Positions 8,336 through 17,936 are shown, counted from the first letter of the stretch. The stretch is 64,000 nucleotides of DNA from Marinomonas maritima (GCF_024435075.2 NZ_JAMZEG020000004.1:67001-131000); one strand, 5' to 3'. Notes: generated from the sequence alone by a model not told the origin. Program-made: numbers and translations.

Positions 8336-8791
8336 TTGAAAGTTGATAACACAGATGTTCAAATATTAACGCACCTACAAAATGATGGCCGCCTGAGTAA
8401 TGTTGAATTAGCGGAGCAAATTCACTTATCCGCGTCGCCCTGCCTGCGTCGTGTTAAACAATTAGAATCGTCAGGGGTGATTAAAGGCTATAAAGCGAGC
8501 CTTGAACGTAAAAAGGTCGGTTTGTCGATGACAGTGTTTATTGAGGTTCGCTTGAAGAGCCATACTAGCGAAGCCAGTGAAGCGTTTGAGGAAAGCGTGG
8601 CCAACTTGCCCAATGTGATTAGTGCGTATTTGGTGTCTGGGTTTGCCGATTACCGACTAGAAGTTGTGGCGAAAGACCTTGCGGATTATGAGAGCATTTT
8701 AAGAGCCATGCAAAATCTGCCTTACGTGAAAGACATTCACAGTAATTTTGCGATCCGAGCCATTAAAAGCGATGCGCCGTTGCCGTTATAG
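8336..8791 (+). CDS. Lrp/AsnC family transcriptional regulator, TTG start
   Basis: A 151-residue feast/famine regulator. An N-terminal winged helix (residues about 5-60, with SNVELAEQIHLSASPCLRRV as recognition region) precedes an AsnC ligand-binding domain. The frame opens with TTG at 8336, preceded by AGGT eight bases upstream. The only nearby ATG (8329) opens an out-of-frame three-codon peptide whose TGA overlaps the TTG. The gene is divergent from the EamA exporter with 155 AT-rich bases between them, the likely shared control region, and probably responds to an amino acid handled by the exporter/aminotransferase pair. Confidence 0.9.
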   Translation: MKVDNTDVQILTHLQNDGRLSNVELAEQIHLSASPCLRRVKQLESSGVIKGYKASLERKKVGLSMTVFIEVRLKSHTSEASEAFEESVANLPNVISAYLVSGFADYRLEVVAKDLADYESILRAMQNLPYVKDIHSNFAIRAIKSDAPLPL

Positions 8792-8999
8792 TGTTTTCTA
8801 TATTAAGAAAGCATTTATAGTGACAAACTCAAGTGAAACAAATAAGGCAAAAAATAAAAAAGCAGGGTCTAACATACGTTTATCTAAAGACGCTTTTTGC
8901 CTTTGTCTATGACATCAAGTAAAACAGCATTATTAAGAGGATAGTCACGCCTCATCTATGCTTCACTATTTTGACATTTGAAAAGAGCAACGCGATAAA

Positions 9000-10325
9000 A
9001 TGAGCTTCCCCACACACCGTGCCAAACTCGCCCTTGCGGCTTGGTTAGAAACTCACACTCAGTTTCGGCTGTCTGCCCATGCGAGTGATCTCACCTCCGC
9101 ACTAGCAGCGCTCGACACCCAGCCTCAGACCAACAGTTATTCAGCTCAATTCTCTCGCTTAAAGCGCTATTTTAATCGCATTATTTTGGGTGTACTAGCC
9201 GTCTCATTTTTGCTCGGCTTAATCGCCGTGCCTCCCGCCTTTGCAACAAGCCAATCTAATCAGGTCAATATTTTTTGGTTATTCATCATATTACTGGGTT
9301 TTCACGCACTTAACTTCGCGCTTTGGTTTATCACTATGATAGCGACAATGAACCAGCGCAATGAGAGCAAAGGCTTTTTACTTGGATTATTGATTTTTCT
9401 GAACAAGAAAATAAGTAAGCACTCACATTTTGAAGATGATATCAGTGCGGCGTATCTGCATTGGCAGTGTCCAGCTCACTCAAATAAATGGTTGATCAGT
9501 AGTATTTCACATGGCGCGTGGGGCTGTTATTTGTTGGCAGGCTGTATCATGACGTTACTGTTGCTGCTTACCAATCAAGTGAATTTTGTTTGGGAAACGA
9601 CACTATTAAGTGATCAGGCGTTTATTCACCTGACTCAAACATTAAATGTGATTCCACAATGGTTTGGTATTTCACTGCCTAACCAACTGGATATTCTGGC
9701 GAGTCGTGTGGATCTCATCTCACAAAATGCGTCTACCCGACAACATTGGGCTAATTTTTTACTGGCCAGCATTATGATTTACGGTGTGCTACCAAGACTA
9801 TTATTCATGCTTATAAGCTTAGGAATGTACCATTTTAAACGCGCGACTCAACCACTTGGCACACAAGAACGTATTATTAAAAATCGCTATTCACGTCAAG
9901 AGAGTCAGAATAGAACGATCTTAGACAATGACCATCATGCATCGTCTACGTTACAAGGCAATGCTCATGACGAGAACATGAGCACTCTTCCAGACAGTGT
10001 CTTTTTGCAACACTGGGCTTTATTTGAATGGAGCGGTTTAAAACCCAATTATTTGAGCACCGCGCGTTCTTTGTCGTTTTTAAATAGCCGAGAAGAGCAA
10101 GATCGGTTTTTAGACGTACCCAACCAAGAGCCTACTTACATCTTAGTCGATGGTGAACAAAGCCCAGACCGCGGTAGCAGACGATTTTTTGCCCGAGTAA
10201 GTGCCTCTTATAGCTCGCTGTATATGGTGATATGTGGCGATGAGCACGCTACCTTCATCGAGGATTGGCAACGACTTGCCAGAGAAACACATTTGCCTTC
10301 CACCCAAATACTACGAAAGGATTAA
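9000..10325 (+). CDS. DUF2868 membrane protein, partner of the DUF3482 GTPase
   Basis: A 441-residue membrane protein with hydrophobic segments near residues 60-80, 95-120, 165-190 and 255-275 and a soluble C-terminal third. It matches the layout of DUF2868, which is almost always followed by a DUF3482 GTPase; here that gene begins three bases after the stop. The family function is unknown. Two soluble C-terminal motifs, FLQHWALFEWSGL and YILVDGEQSPDRGSRRF, are probably cytoplasmic. The likely role is a membrane anchor or effector for the GTPase. Confidence 0.8.
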   Translation: MSFPTHRAKLALAAWLETHTQFRLSAHASDLTSALAALDTQPQTNSYSAQFSRLKRYFNRIILGVLAVSFLLGLIAVPPAFATSQSNQVNIFWLFIILLGFHALNFALWFITMIATMNQRNESKGFLLGLLIFLNKKISKHSHFEDDISAAYLHWQCPAHSNKWLISSISHGAWGCYLLAGCIMTLLLLLTNQVNFVWETTLLSDQAFIHLTQTLNVIPQWFGISLPNQLDILASRVDLISQNASTRQHWANFLLASIMIYGVLPRLLFMLISLGMYHFKRATQPLGTQERIIKNRYSRQESQNRTILDNDHHASSTLQGNAHDENMSTLPDSVFLQHWALFEWSGLKPNYLSTARSLSFLNSREEQDRFLDVPNQEPTYILVDGEQSPDRGSRRFFARVSASYSSLYMVICGDEHATFIEDWQRLARETHLPSTQILRKD

Positions 10326-10328
10326 CCC

Positions 10329-11687
10329 GTGTCGATTTCTCTTTTGGTCGTTGGTCACGCTAATACCGGCAAAACATCACTCATTCGCACTTTATTGCGT
10401 CGGCAAGACTTTGGTGACGTTAGCGACAGAGCTGGAACCACGCGCCATGTGGAAAGCGTCAAGATCAGCATAGGACATCAAACCATTGTGACGTTAACTG
10501 ACACACCGGGGTTTGAAGATTCCATTGGTTTATGGGACATCCGTCACACTGAGCCTTTTCGTTCCTTTCAAGGCGCAGATTGGTTAGGGCCTTTTTGTGA
10601 CAGCCACTTTGCCCAAGATGAATTCGAACAAGAAGCCAAAATACTCAAGCAACTAACAAACACCGATATCATTCTCTATGTGATTGATATTCGACAAGCC
10701 CCACTCGGCAAATATTTAGACGAACTTGCGTTACTGGCCAGCGCCAATAAACCGATTATTCCGATATTAAATTTCAGCGCGACACCAAGTGCGCATTTAG
10801 ACGCGTGGCGTAAAGTCTTGGCAGAACGCCACTTACATGCGGTCGTTAAATACGACTCTGTTGCGTTTTATTTTGAAGATGAAAAGCGTTTGTATCAAAG
10901 TATTCAAAGCTTAATGCCGGAGCATTACGACGCCGTCAATCAATTGGTTACATCACGTGAAGAAGCGGCTCAACTACGCCTAACAATGGCAAGCAATCAA
11001 CTGGCTGAATTACTGATCAAAGCGGCGAGCTCCCGCCTTGAGTGCGTCCAGTACCCACCAGAAAGAGCAGAATCAACCGCATTCGAAAATAAAATACGCC
11101 AATTGGAACAACATCATATTACCCAGCTATTGCGTCTTTATGAATTTCAAGAAGAAGACTTAGTTGTGTCGCCATTGGCGATTCAAAATGACCGCTGGCA
11201 GCAGGATATTTTCGAGGCAGAGACACTAAAAGAATGGGGCATTGAAACTGGCACAAGTGCATTAACTGGCGCGGCGATTGGCGCAGGGATTGATGTGATG
11301 TCGGCAGGGTTGACGTTAGGAACCGCCACCACTATTGGCGCAATTTTGGGCGCCACGTGGAAAACAGGACAGCATTATAAAGACACACTAAAAAGCAAAT
11401 TCACGAACCGTCACCATTTGTGCTTAGATAGCGCCACGCTCACACTGTTATGTTTACGCGGTTTGACTGCCATTCAGCATTTGCATCAACGCGGTCATGC
11501 CTCTCAGCAATCTTACCAACTTATCACCCCATCAAAAGATAATGAGTTTATTGACCAAATGAAGCCTTTTTGGAAACAAGCTCAACAACATCCAGAATGG
11601 GAAAATTACGCTCTATCAGAGTCGCACCCTACCCAACAAGGCATACAAGCAATTCTACAAAAAGCGCTTACTTCGAACAAACACTAA
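10329..11687 (+). CDS. DUF3482 domain GTPase
   Basis: A 452-residue P-loop GTPase. G1 is GHANTGKT (9-16), G2 region RAGTTRH (34-40) and G3 DTPG (58-61), resembling Era/TrmE-type GTPases, followed by a DUF3482 C-terminal half. Residues about 310-345 form a glycine/alanine-rich hydrophobic stretch (TGAAIGAGIDVMSAGLTLG) that may insert in membrane. The start is GTG, three bases after the DUF2868 stop, so the two are almost certainly one operon. The last bases overlap the 3' end of the convergent acyltransferase. Cellular role unknown. Confidence 0.85.
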   Translation: MSISLLVVGHANTGKTSLIRTLLRRQDFGDVSDRAGTTRHVESVKISIGHQTIVTLTDTPGFEDSIGLWDIRHTEPFRSFQGADWLGPFCDSHFAQDEFEQEAKILKQLTNTDIILYVIDIRQAPLGKYLDELALLASANKPIIPILNFSATPSAHLDAWRKVLAERHLHAVVKYDSVAFYFEDEKRLYQSIQSLMPEHYDAVNQLVTSREEAAQLRLTMASNQLAELLIKAASSRLECVQYPPERAESTAFENKIRQLEQHHITQLLRLYEFQEEDLVVSPLAIQNDRWQQDIFEAETLKEWGIETGTSALTGAAIGAGIDVMSAGLTLGTATTIGAILGATWKTGQHYKDTLKSKFTNRHHLCLDSATLTLLCLRGLTAIQHLHQRGHASQQSYQLITPSKDNEFIDQMKPFWKQAQQHPEWENYALSESHPTQQGIQAILQKALTSNKH

Positions 11688-12400
11688 CGAGCAAGCTCTT
11701 GATCTAAGCGTTGTTGAGTGTCGTGCATCTGTTGCTCACACTTTTCCATCAAGGCAATGATGTCCGCTTCATGTAAGTCTGCGGTATCAATTGGCTCAAG
11801 CATTTCAACAATCGCCTTACCATTACTCCAGCGATTCAAATTCACTTGTTGATGAGTACTGCTACAAACGATGGGGACGACGGGCACACCTGCTTGAATC
11901 GCGGCATGAAACGCACCGCGCTTAAACGGTAGCCAGCCTCGGCCTCGGCTACGTGTGCCTTCTGGAAACATCAAAATAGATAAACCGGTTCTTTTCATAC
12001 TAGCAACCACTTGGTCTATCGTCGCTATCGCTTGTTTTCGGTTATCACGATTAATTAAAATATTGCCACTGACCCAGTACAAAGCACCAAAAAAGGGAAT
12101 CCATCGCAAACTTGATTTTCCGACAGTAACAACCCCCTTTGGCACGACAGTCGCCAAGGTAAATAAGTCAAAGTTGTTCTGATGATTTGCCACATAAACC
12201 GCTTGAGGAGAATGTTTTGATTGAGACGCAACTCTACCCTCAACCGATAAACCAAACAGCGCCCCTACTTGCGCCAATACTCGGCCTAAATGATAAACTC
12301 GATTTTTTGAGCGTAAGGTGAACAAACAGAAAATAATGCCGAATAAGGTAACGGCAATAATCAATAGCAATAACAGTGCTATACGTATCAAAAACAACAT
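11684..12400 (-). CDS. 1-acyl-sn-glycerol-3-phosphate acyltransferase (PlsC type)
   Basis: A 238-residue membrane-bound acyltransferase of phospholipid synthesis, which acylates lysophosphatidate at sn-2. The N-terminal 25 residues form a membrane helix. The catalytic H-x4-D box is H73-QNNF-D78 and the substrate box FPEGTR is at 145-150. The length matches PlsC (about 240). It lies downstream of a GGDEF-EAL gene on the same strand with 38 bases between them, and its 3' end overlaps the convergent GTPase gene by four bases. Confidence 0.93.
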   Translation of the reverse strand: MLFLIRIALLLLLIIAVTLFGIIFCLFTLRSKNRVYHLGRVLAQVGALFGLSVEGRVASQSKHSPQAVYVANHQNNFDLFTLATVVPKGVVTVGKSSLRWIPFFGALYWVSGNILINRDNRKQAIATIDQVVASMKRTGLSILMFPEGTRSRGRGWLPFKRGAFHAAIQAGVPVVPIVCSSTHQQVNLNRWSNGKAIVEMLEPIDTADLHEADIIALMEKCEQQMHDTQQRLDQELAR

Positions 12401-12438
12401 ATTGCAATAAGCCTCACATTAACAACGTGTCACTCTCG

Positions 12439-14829
12439 TTAAATTTTATGAAAGTTTTCACGCCATTTAAAGAAATCTTCCGCAATCAAAGGTTTAGAGA
12501 AGAAATAGCCTTGTATTTTATCACAATGATACAGCCCTAAAAGTGCCACACCTTCCGCATTTTCAGCGCCTTCTGCTGTTACTTGAAAGCCCAAGCTATG
12601 GGACAAATCAATGGTCGCCTTAGTGATAAACTCATCGCCTTTATTGGTATCGATAAACTGTATAAAGGCGCGGTCGATCTTCACCTCATTCACAGGTAGC
12701 TCACGCAAATAGGACAATGAAGACTGACCTGTACCAAAATCATCAATAGCAAGATGAACGCCCATTTTCTGCAAGGCTTTCAGCACATTAGTAACTTTCA
12801 CCCGATCTTTCATCACAGCGCTTTCTGTGACTTCAAGTGCCAAAGCACGCTCTGGTAGACAGTTCGTTTTCAATGCATGAGCAACCATAGCGGGTAATTC
12901 TTCATCCACCAGATCATGAGCGGACAAATTCACCGCAACACGAATCTCATGACCATCGGCCCACCAACGGCTCAGTTGAGACAACACCGTGTTCAATACC
13001 CATTTGGTTAATAATTGGATGCTGCCCGCGTGTTCAAGTATAGAAATAAATTCATCCGGTGGAACAAAACCCAGCTCAGGGTGGACCCAACGAATCAACG
13101 CTTCTGCCTCGTGACAATCATTACCTGCTAGGCCAACCTTAGGCTGGTAAACAACAAACAATTGACCACCTTCTAAGGCGGCAGGCAAATCCCGAATAAT
13201 CGTCAACTGACGACGGTGATTTTCATCTTGTCCGATTTCATAGAACACACAAAGATTACTTTCTTCTCGAGCTTTGTCAGCAACGATATCTAACCGGCGC
13301 ATGGCGCTGTTTACATCGGCAGTGGCATGCTCAAAAGGCAGTACAGCAATGCTGATATCAAGACGAATATTTGAACCTTCTTCTACTTCAAACTCTTCGC
13401 AGAAAAAACACTTTAAATCCGCACAGTCTTGTTCTGAAATATTGTGTTCGAAAATAAGCAAAAATTTATCGCCGCTAAGACGTGCAATCATGTCAGCGTC
13501 ACTTCCCCACACTTTAAGGCGCTCCGCCACTGTTGATAACAAAACATTGCCAACATCAAAGCCCAACATATTATTAATGTTTTTGAAGTGTCGAATATTA
13601 ATCAGTATCAAACCACCTTGAGCCTTAGGCAAGGCTTCACCTAAATACAGCTCTACAGCACTTTGATTGAATAGTCCCGTAAGCTGGTCACGCGAAGCCC
13701 GATAAGTCAGTTCTTCTTCGCGACTTACAATAGCATCTTGCATCGTTTTCATGGTGTTAGATAACACACCAAACTCGCCGCTTATTGCTGGTGCTTTCAC
13801 TTTTTGGTTATTCGCTCCTAATCCAATCTGCGTTGCATAATCGACCAAGCGACCGATCGGTTTAGTCATGGTTCGGGCAAGCATCACACCAAATAAAAAG
13901 GCCAACGCCAACGCCCCCGTGAAAATCAAAACCAACTGATTTCGAGTACTGTTGTAGCTTTGTATCCAAGGACCATAAGGAAGATGAATAATGCCCCATT
14001 GATCAGTAACACCTAAATCAACGCCCAACGATAAGTATTTCTCATCAGCAGAAAACGCCGGAAGTTTAAGAACACTGCTGATGCTCCCTATTCCTTCAAG
14101 CAAGGTGGTTGTCTCGTCTTTAGGCAATGTTGATACGCCATCAAGTACATGAGTATCTCCCACTTCATGAACAAAGCTAATGTCCAAGCCTGTGACGTTC
14201 TTAATTTGCTCTGCCAACGTTTGATCCAATAAAAACGCCATGCCGACCCAAGCAATGACATTCGGCGCTCTAACAGGCACTAAAACAAGTTGGTACGCAC
14301 GATTATCCAAGTCAATCATGGTGCTAATTGACGAGCCTCCAGTGCGACGCGCTGCAAGCACAAGTTCAGAAACTGTGTCACTGACATTAACAGGCTGAGT
14401 CGCCGTAATAAGCTCGCCGCCCGGCGACACTAAAATAGACACGTCCGCGCTAATTCGGGCACCATGATTTTGCAAAACAGAGCGGATAGTCCCTGTTTCT
14501 CTGGTGGCCACAGCTTGCTTAAAACCAAAGTCAGAGGTCAAAATCTCCACCCCTTTGGTAAGCTGTTCAGCACGCGCTTTTAAGAACAAATCAAATACAT
14601 TACGCGATACGTCAATGGAGCTCACACCTTGCTTATAGTTGTCTTCTTTTAAAGATGACAACACAGCAAGCGCGGTTCCCAGTTGAGCCAGCGCAAGTAA
14701 CATCAAGACAAACATAATGAGTTGTGCTTGAAAGCTTTTAAACACCTTGAAATCTCTTTTAATACGAATCACATAGACCTTATCGAATCGGCTATTGGAC
14801 TTAAACCTAAAAACGCAACGGATGATCAA
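12439..14829 (-). CDS. Membrane GGDEF-EAL protein with degenerate GGDEF
   Basis: A 796-residue cyclic-di-GMP protein. Order: basic N-terminus, membrane helix about 38-58, periplasmic sensor (Cache-like) to about 295, second helix about 296-318, HAMP, GGDEF and EAL domains. The GGDEF signature is replaced by SGDKF (in ARLSGDKF), so cyclase activity is unlikely. The EAL domain keeps EALIRW and DDFGTG, expected for phosphodiesterase activity. The start is uncertain: the first ATG gives a long basic leader, and the next ATG (residue 39) would cut into the first helix. Confidence 0.9.
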   Translation of the reverse strand: MIIRCVFRFKSNSRFDKVYVIRIKRDFKVFKSFQAQLIMFVLMLLALAQLGTALAVLSSLKEDNYKQGVSSIDVSRNVFDLFLKARAEQLTKGVEILTSDFGFKQAVATRETGTIRSVLQNHGARISADVSILVSPGGELITATQPVNVSDTVSELVLAARRTGGSSISTMIDLDNRAYQLVLVPVRAPNVIAWVGMAFLLDQTLAEQIKNVTGLDISFVHEVGDTHVLDGVSTLPKDETTTLLEGIGSISSVLKLPAFSADEKYLSLGVDLGVTDQWGIIHLPYGPWIQSYNSTRNQLVLIFTGALALAFLFGVMLARTMTKPIGRLVDYATQIGLGANNQKVKAPAISGEFGVLSNTMKTMQDAIVSREEELTYRASRDQLTGLFNQSAVELYLGEALPKAQGGLILINIRHFKNINNMLGFDVGNVLLSTVAERLKVWGSDADMIARLSGDKFLLIFEHNISEQDCADLKCFFCEEFEVEEGSNIRLDISIAVLPFEHATADVNSAMRRLDIVADKAREESNLCVFYEIGQDENHRRQLTIIRDLPAALEGGQLFVVYQPKVGLAGNDCHEAEALIRWVHPELGFVPPDEFISILEHAGSIQLLTKWVLNTVLSQLSRWWADGHEIRVAVNLSAHDLVDEELPAMVAHALKTNCLPERALALEVTESAVMKDRVKVTNVLKALQKMGVHLAIDDFGTGQSSLSYLRELPVNEVKIDRAFIQFIDTNKGDEFITKATIDLSHSLGFQVTAEGAENAEGVALLGLYHCDKIQGYFFSKPLIAEDFFKWRENFHKI

Positions 14830-14878
14830 GAATAATAGGGGTTATACCTCTTTTACGCTATATCCACCCAAAAAGAAC

Positions 14879-14926
14879 TTGTATACAACTCAATATAAAC
14901 ATATGTTAATTCTTTAAACATTTGTT
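14879..14926 (+). promoter_or_regulatory. Three phased palindromes upstream of psuK
   Basis: TTGTATACAA (14879-14888), AACATATGTT (14898-14907) and the near-palindrome AACATTTGTT (14917-14926) are centred exactly 19 bases apart, and the last abuts the psuK start codon. The arrangement looks like a repeated operator. The HTH domain of PsuK itself is a candidate binder; this is inference. Confidence 0.4.
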
Positions 14927-16012
14927 ATGTTGACTATGAAAAATCAAACTTATCGCGTCTATGAAGCCATAAAGCTCGATCCACTTGCCTCACAGCAAGC
15001 TCTCGCTGATCGACTCAATATGAGTAGAGAATCAGTTGCAGGGCATATTATGCAACTGACTCGGCAAGGCTATATCTTAGGAAAAGGCTATTTACTCGCA
15101 GAGCAAAATACCTATGTCGTCATTGGTGGTGCCAACGTGGACATCAATGGCCACAGTAGTGCGGTATTAACCACACATGATTCTAACCCAGGAACCATCA
15201 GCCAAAGTCCCGGTGGCGTTGGACGAAATATTGCTGAAAATTTAGCACGCCTAGGTGAACACGTACATTTGATTGCATCTATTGGATTGGATCAACGTGG
15301 TAATTGGCTAATAGAACAAACTCGTGCAAGTGGCGTAGAAACACACAATATCTTGCGTCATGACACCCTACCCACAGGCACCTACTTAGCCATCAATAAT
15401 GACAGTGGGCAGCTACAAGCCGCTATTGCAGACATGCGAATCATCGACACACTTGATGCGCAAAAACTCAGTAGTAAACAAGCGTTACTGCAAAGTGCTT
15501 ATAGCATCATTGTTGATGCTAATCTTTCCTCCAACACCATCGAATGGCTCGCACAACAATCTCTTTCTGCTCAACTTGTCGCTGACGCAGTGTCCACAGC
15601 GAAAGCACCTAGATTACGGCCCATATTAGCGAAATTAACCTTATTAAAAGTCAATCAAGATGAAGCAAGAGCCATTCTTGACTCAAATGAAACAGATCCT
15701 AATAAACTCGCAAAAGCCTTACTTAATACAGGCGTTGATGAAGTATTGCTCAGCCTAGGAAGCCAAGGTGTTCTTTTTAGCCGTTCCGAACACAGCCAAC
15801 TTAAAGCGTGCCATCCCACCTTGCCAGTCAGCGATACCGGTGCGGGAGATGCGCTTTTAGCGGGCTATTTAAGTGCCTGTCAGCAAAATAAAAATCTCGA
15901 AGATTCACTCTCTTTTGCCCTCGCTTGCGCGGCGATGACACTAGAAAGTCCTCATGCAAACTACCCAGATCTCACTGTTCAAAACGTCACTCAATGGATA
16001 GAAAAACTATGA
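14927..16012 (+). CDS. psuK: Pseudouridine kinase with N-terminal HTH
   Basis: A 361-residue PfkB-family sugar kinase that phosphorylates pseudouridine to pseudouridine 5'-phosphate. Residues 1-57 form a helix-turn-helix (SQQALADRLNMSRESVAGH), as in many kinases of this group. PfkB signatures are GGVGRNIAENLARLG (96-110) and DTGAGD (303-308), with D308 the catalytic base. The next gene, psuG, overlaps the stop as ATGA, giving the complete pathway kinase plus glycosidase. No dedicated pseudouridine transporter is next to it. Start ATG at 14927; a second in-frame ATG at 14936 is possible. Confidence 0.92.
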   Translation: MLTMKNQTYRVYEAIKLDPLASQQALADRLNMSRESVAGHIMQLTRQGYILGKGYLLAEQNTYVVIGGANVDINGHSSAVLTTHDSNPGTISQSPGGVGRNIAENLARLGEHVHLIASIGLDQRGNWLIEQTRASGVETHNILRHDTLPTGTYLAINNDSGQLQAAIADMRIIDTLDAQKLSSKQALLQSAYSIIVDANLSSNTIEWLAQQSLSAQLVADAVSTAKAPRLRPILAKLTLLKVNQDEARAILDSNETDPNKLAKALLNTGVDEVLLSLGSQGVLFSRSEHSQLKACHPTLPVSDTGAGDALLAGYLSACQQNKNLEDSLSFALACAAMTLESPHANYPDLTVQNVTQWIEKL

Positions 16013-16914
16013 ACCAATACCTAGATATACACCCAGATGTTGCCGCCGCCATTGCAGCGGGAAAACCTGTTGTCGCTCTGGAAAGCACCATTATCTCTCA
16101 TGGTATGCCATGGCCACAAAATGCCGAAACCGCTAAAAAAGTGGAAAAAATCATTCGTGATAACGGCGCAGTACCAGCGACCATCGCCATCATTGATGGC
16201 CGCCTTAAAGCGGGATTAAGCAATGACGAAATAGACACCTTAGCCAAAGCCGGTTTGTCTGTAACGAAGTGCTCACGCCGCGATTTACCCTTTGTTATTG
16301 CCCAAAAACAACATGGCGCAACAACCGTAGCGGCGACAATGATTATTGCGGCAATGGCCGGTATTAAAGTATTTGCAACAGGTGGAATTGGCGGAGTACA
16401 TCGAGGCGCACAGCAAACGTTTGATATCTCAGCAGATTTACAAGAGCTAGCAAAAACCAGCGTGGCGGTTGTGTGTGCTGGGGCGAAATCTATTCTAGAC
16501 CTTGCGCTAACACGTGAATATTTAGAAACTCAAGGCGTGCCTGTTTTAGGCTATAAAACGGACACTCTACCCGCTTTTTATACCCGTGAGAGTGATCAAA
16601 CCGTCGACTATAATCTACAATCCGCAAATGACATTGCGAATTTCCTCAAAGCAAAATGGGAAATGCAATTGCATGGTGGGGTGATTATTGCCAACCCTAT
16701 TCCAGAAGAATTTGCGATGGATAAAGCCGCGATTGATTCAGCCATCAATCAAGCACTAGCCGAGATGAAAGAACAAGGCGTTGCCGGAAAGGAATCGACC
16801 CCTTTCTTGTTAGCACGTGTCGCTGAATTAACGGGCGGAGACAGCCTAGCAAGTAATATTCAGTTAGTATTTAACAACGCTCGTCTAGCCGCCAAGATTG
16901 CTATCGAGCTCTAG
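16009..16914 (+). CDS. psuG: Pseudouridine-5'-phosphate glycosidase
   Basis: PsuG splits the C-C glycosidic bond of pseudouridine 5'-phosphate to uracil and ribose 5-phosphate. The protein has 301 residues, matching the family (about 305). The N-terminal ALESTIISHGMPWPQN, the KCSRRDLPFV segment and the ATGGIGGVHRGA loop are diagnostic. The start at 16009 overlaps the psuK stop (ATGA), though the open frame extends further upstream inside psuK. The lysine of GAKSILD is in the region of the catalytic residue. Confidence 0.97.
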   Translation: MNQYLDIHPDVAAAIAAGKPVVALESTIISHGMPWPQNAETAKKVEKIIRDNGAVPATIAIIDGRLKAGLSNDEIDTLAKAGLSVTKCSRRDLPFVIAQKQHGATTVAATMIIAAMAGIKVFATGGIGGVHRGAQQTFDISADLQELAKTSVAVVCAGAKSILDLALTREYLETQGVPVLGYKTDTLPAFYTRESDQTVDYNLQSANDIANFLKAKWEMQLHGGVIIANPIPEEFAMDKAAIDSAINQALAEMKEQGVAGKESTPFLLARVAELTGGDSLASNIQLVFNNARLAAKIAIEL

Positions 16915-16952
16915 ATAAGGCGTAAAAAGAAGGACAACGACTAGCACTCACG

Positions 16953-17936
16953 TTAACCCTGCCAGTAGTTGTCTTTCCAGTAATCTATTTGGTTGTCTTC
17001 GAGGAAGCTCCAAGCGACAAACCGACTGATTTTTTGACCTTGAGCCATGTCAATCGTCTTAACTTGGCGAGCACCAACGTCTTTTAATGTACGATAGATA
17101 GTGTCTAAATTCCCCTGACGCGCCACCAAAGACGTGAACCAAAAACATCGATCAGCGTATTGAACACTTTCTTTTACCATTCGAGACACAAAGCCCGCTT
17201 CCCCACCATCACACCATAATTCAGGCGCCGTTCCACCAAAGTTTAAAACAGGCTTTTCTACGCTCGGTGTTTTACCTTTTACACCACGCCATTTACGCTG
17301 CGATTCATCTATCATCGCCGACTCGCTGGTATGAAACGGAGGGTTGCACAGAGTCAAATCAAATCGGTCTTTTTCTTTCCACACGCCATCAAAGATCTTA
17401 GCCGAGTGAGTTTGCAAACGTGCCGTAATAGCGCCTTTCAAACAAACATTGGATTTTATAATGGTATCGCAGGCCGACACGGCTATAGGATTCACATCGG
17501 AACCAACAAATTGCCAGCCATATTCTTGATGCCCGATAATGGGATAAACACAATTCGCCCCCACACCAACGTCCAAAACCTTGATGTTTTTTCCACGCGG
17601 AATCACGCCTTGATTACTGGTCGCTAGTAAGTCGGCTAAATAATGGATGTAATCGGCTCTACCAGGAATCGGCGGACAAAGGTAACCCGGTGGGATGTCC
17701 CAGAATGCAACGCCATAAAAGTGACTGAGTAAGGCTCGGTTTAAGGTTTTAACCGCATTAGGGTTAGCAAAATCCACCGACTCATTGCCGTACTGGTTGA
17801 GTTGGATAAAACCAGAAAGCTCGGGACAAGAATCCGCCAAGAGTGCAAAATCATAACGCGCACGATGCGGATTACGAGGATGAAGCTCTAGTTTATTGGT
17901 GCGTTTGCTTTTCGTATTCTTGCTTTTTAAGACCAC
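16953..17936 (-). CDS. rlmF: 23S rRNA (adenine-1618 N6)-methyltransferase RlmF
   Basis: RlmF methylates A1618 of 23S rRNA using SAM. The 327-residue protein has the family N-terminus LHPRNPHRARYDFALL, the SAM-binding LDVGVGANC (121-129) and the catalytic NPPF (198-201) of N6-adenine methyltransferases. A short Lys/Arg-rich N-terminal tail precedes the domain, as usual. It converges on psuG with 38 bases between stops. A single gene. Confidence 0.96.
   Translation of the reverse strand: MVLKSKNTKSKRTNKLELHPRNPHRARYDFALLADSCPELSGFIQLNQYGNESVDFANPNAVKTLNRALLSHFYGVAFWDIPPGYLCPPIPGRADYIHYLADLLATSNQGVIPRGKNIKVLDVGVGANCVYPIIGHQEYGWQFVGSDVNPIAVSACDTIIKSNVCLKGAITARLQTHSAKIFDGVWKEKDRFDLTLCNPPFHTSESAMIDESQRKWRGVKGKTPSVEKPVLNFGGTAPELWCDGGEAGFVSRMVKESVQYADRCFWFTSLVARQGNLDTIYRTLKDVGARQVKTIDMAQGQKISRFVAWSFLEDNQIDYWKDNYWQG

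Noticed and set aside
8844..8903. AAGGCAAAAA / TTTTTGCCTT inverted repeat after the Lrp gene
   Set aside because: The arms are A/T-rich and 40 bases apart, likely a chance match; no clear terminator layout.
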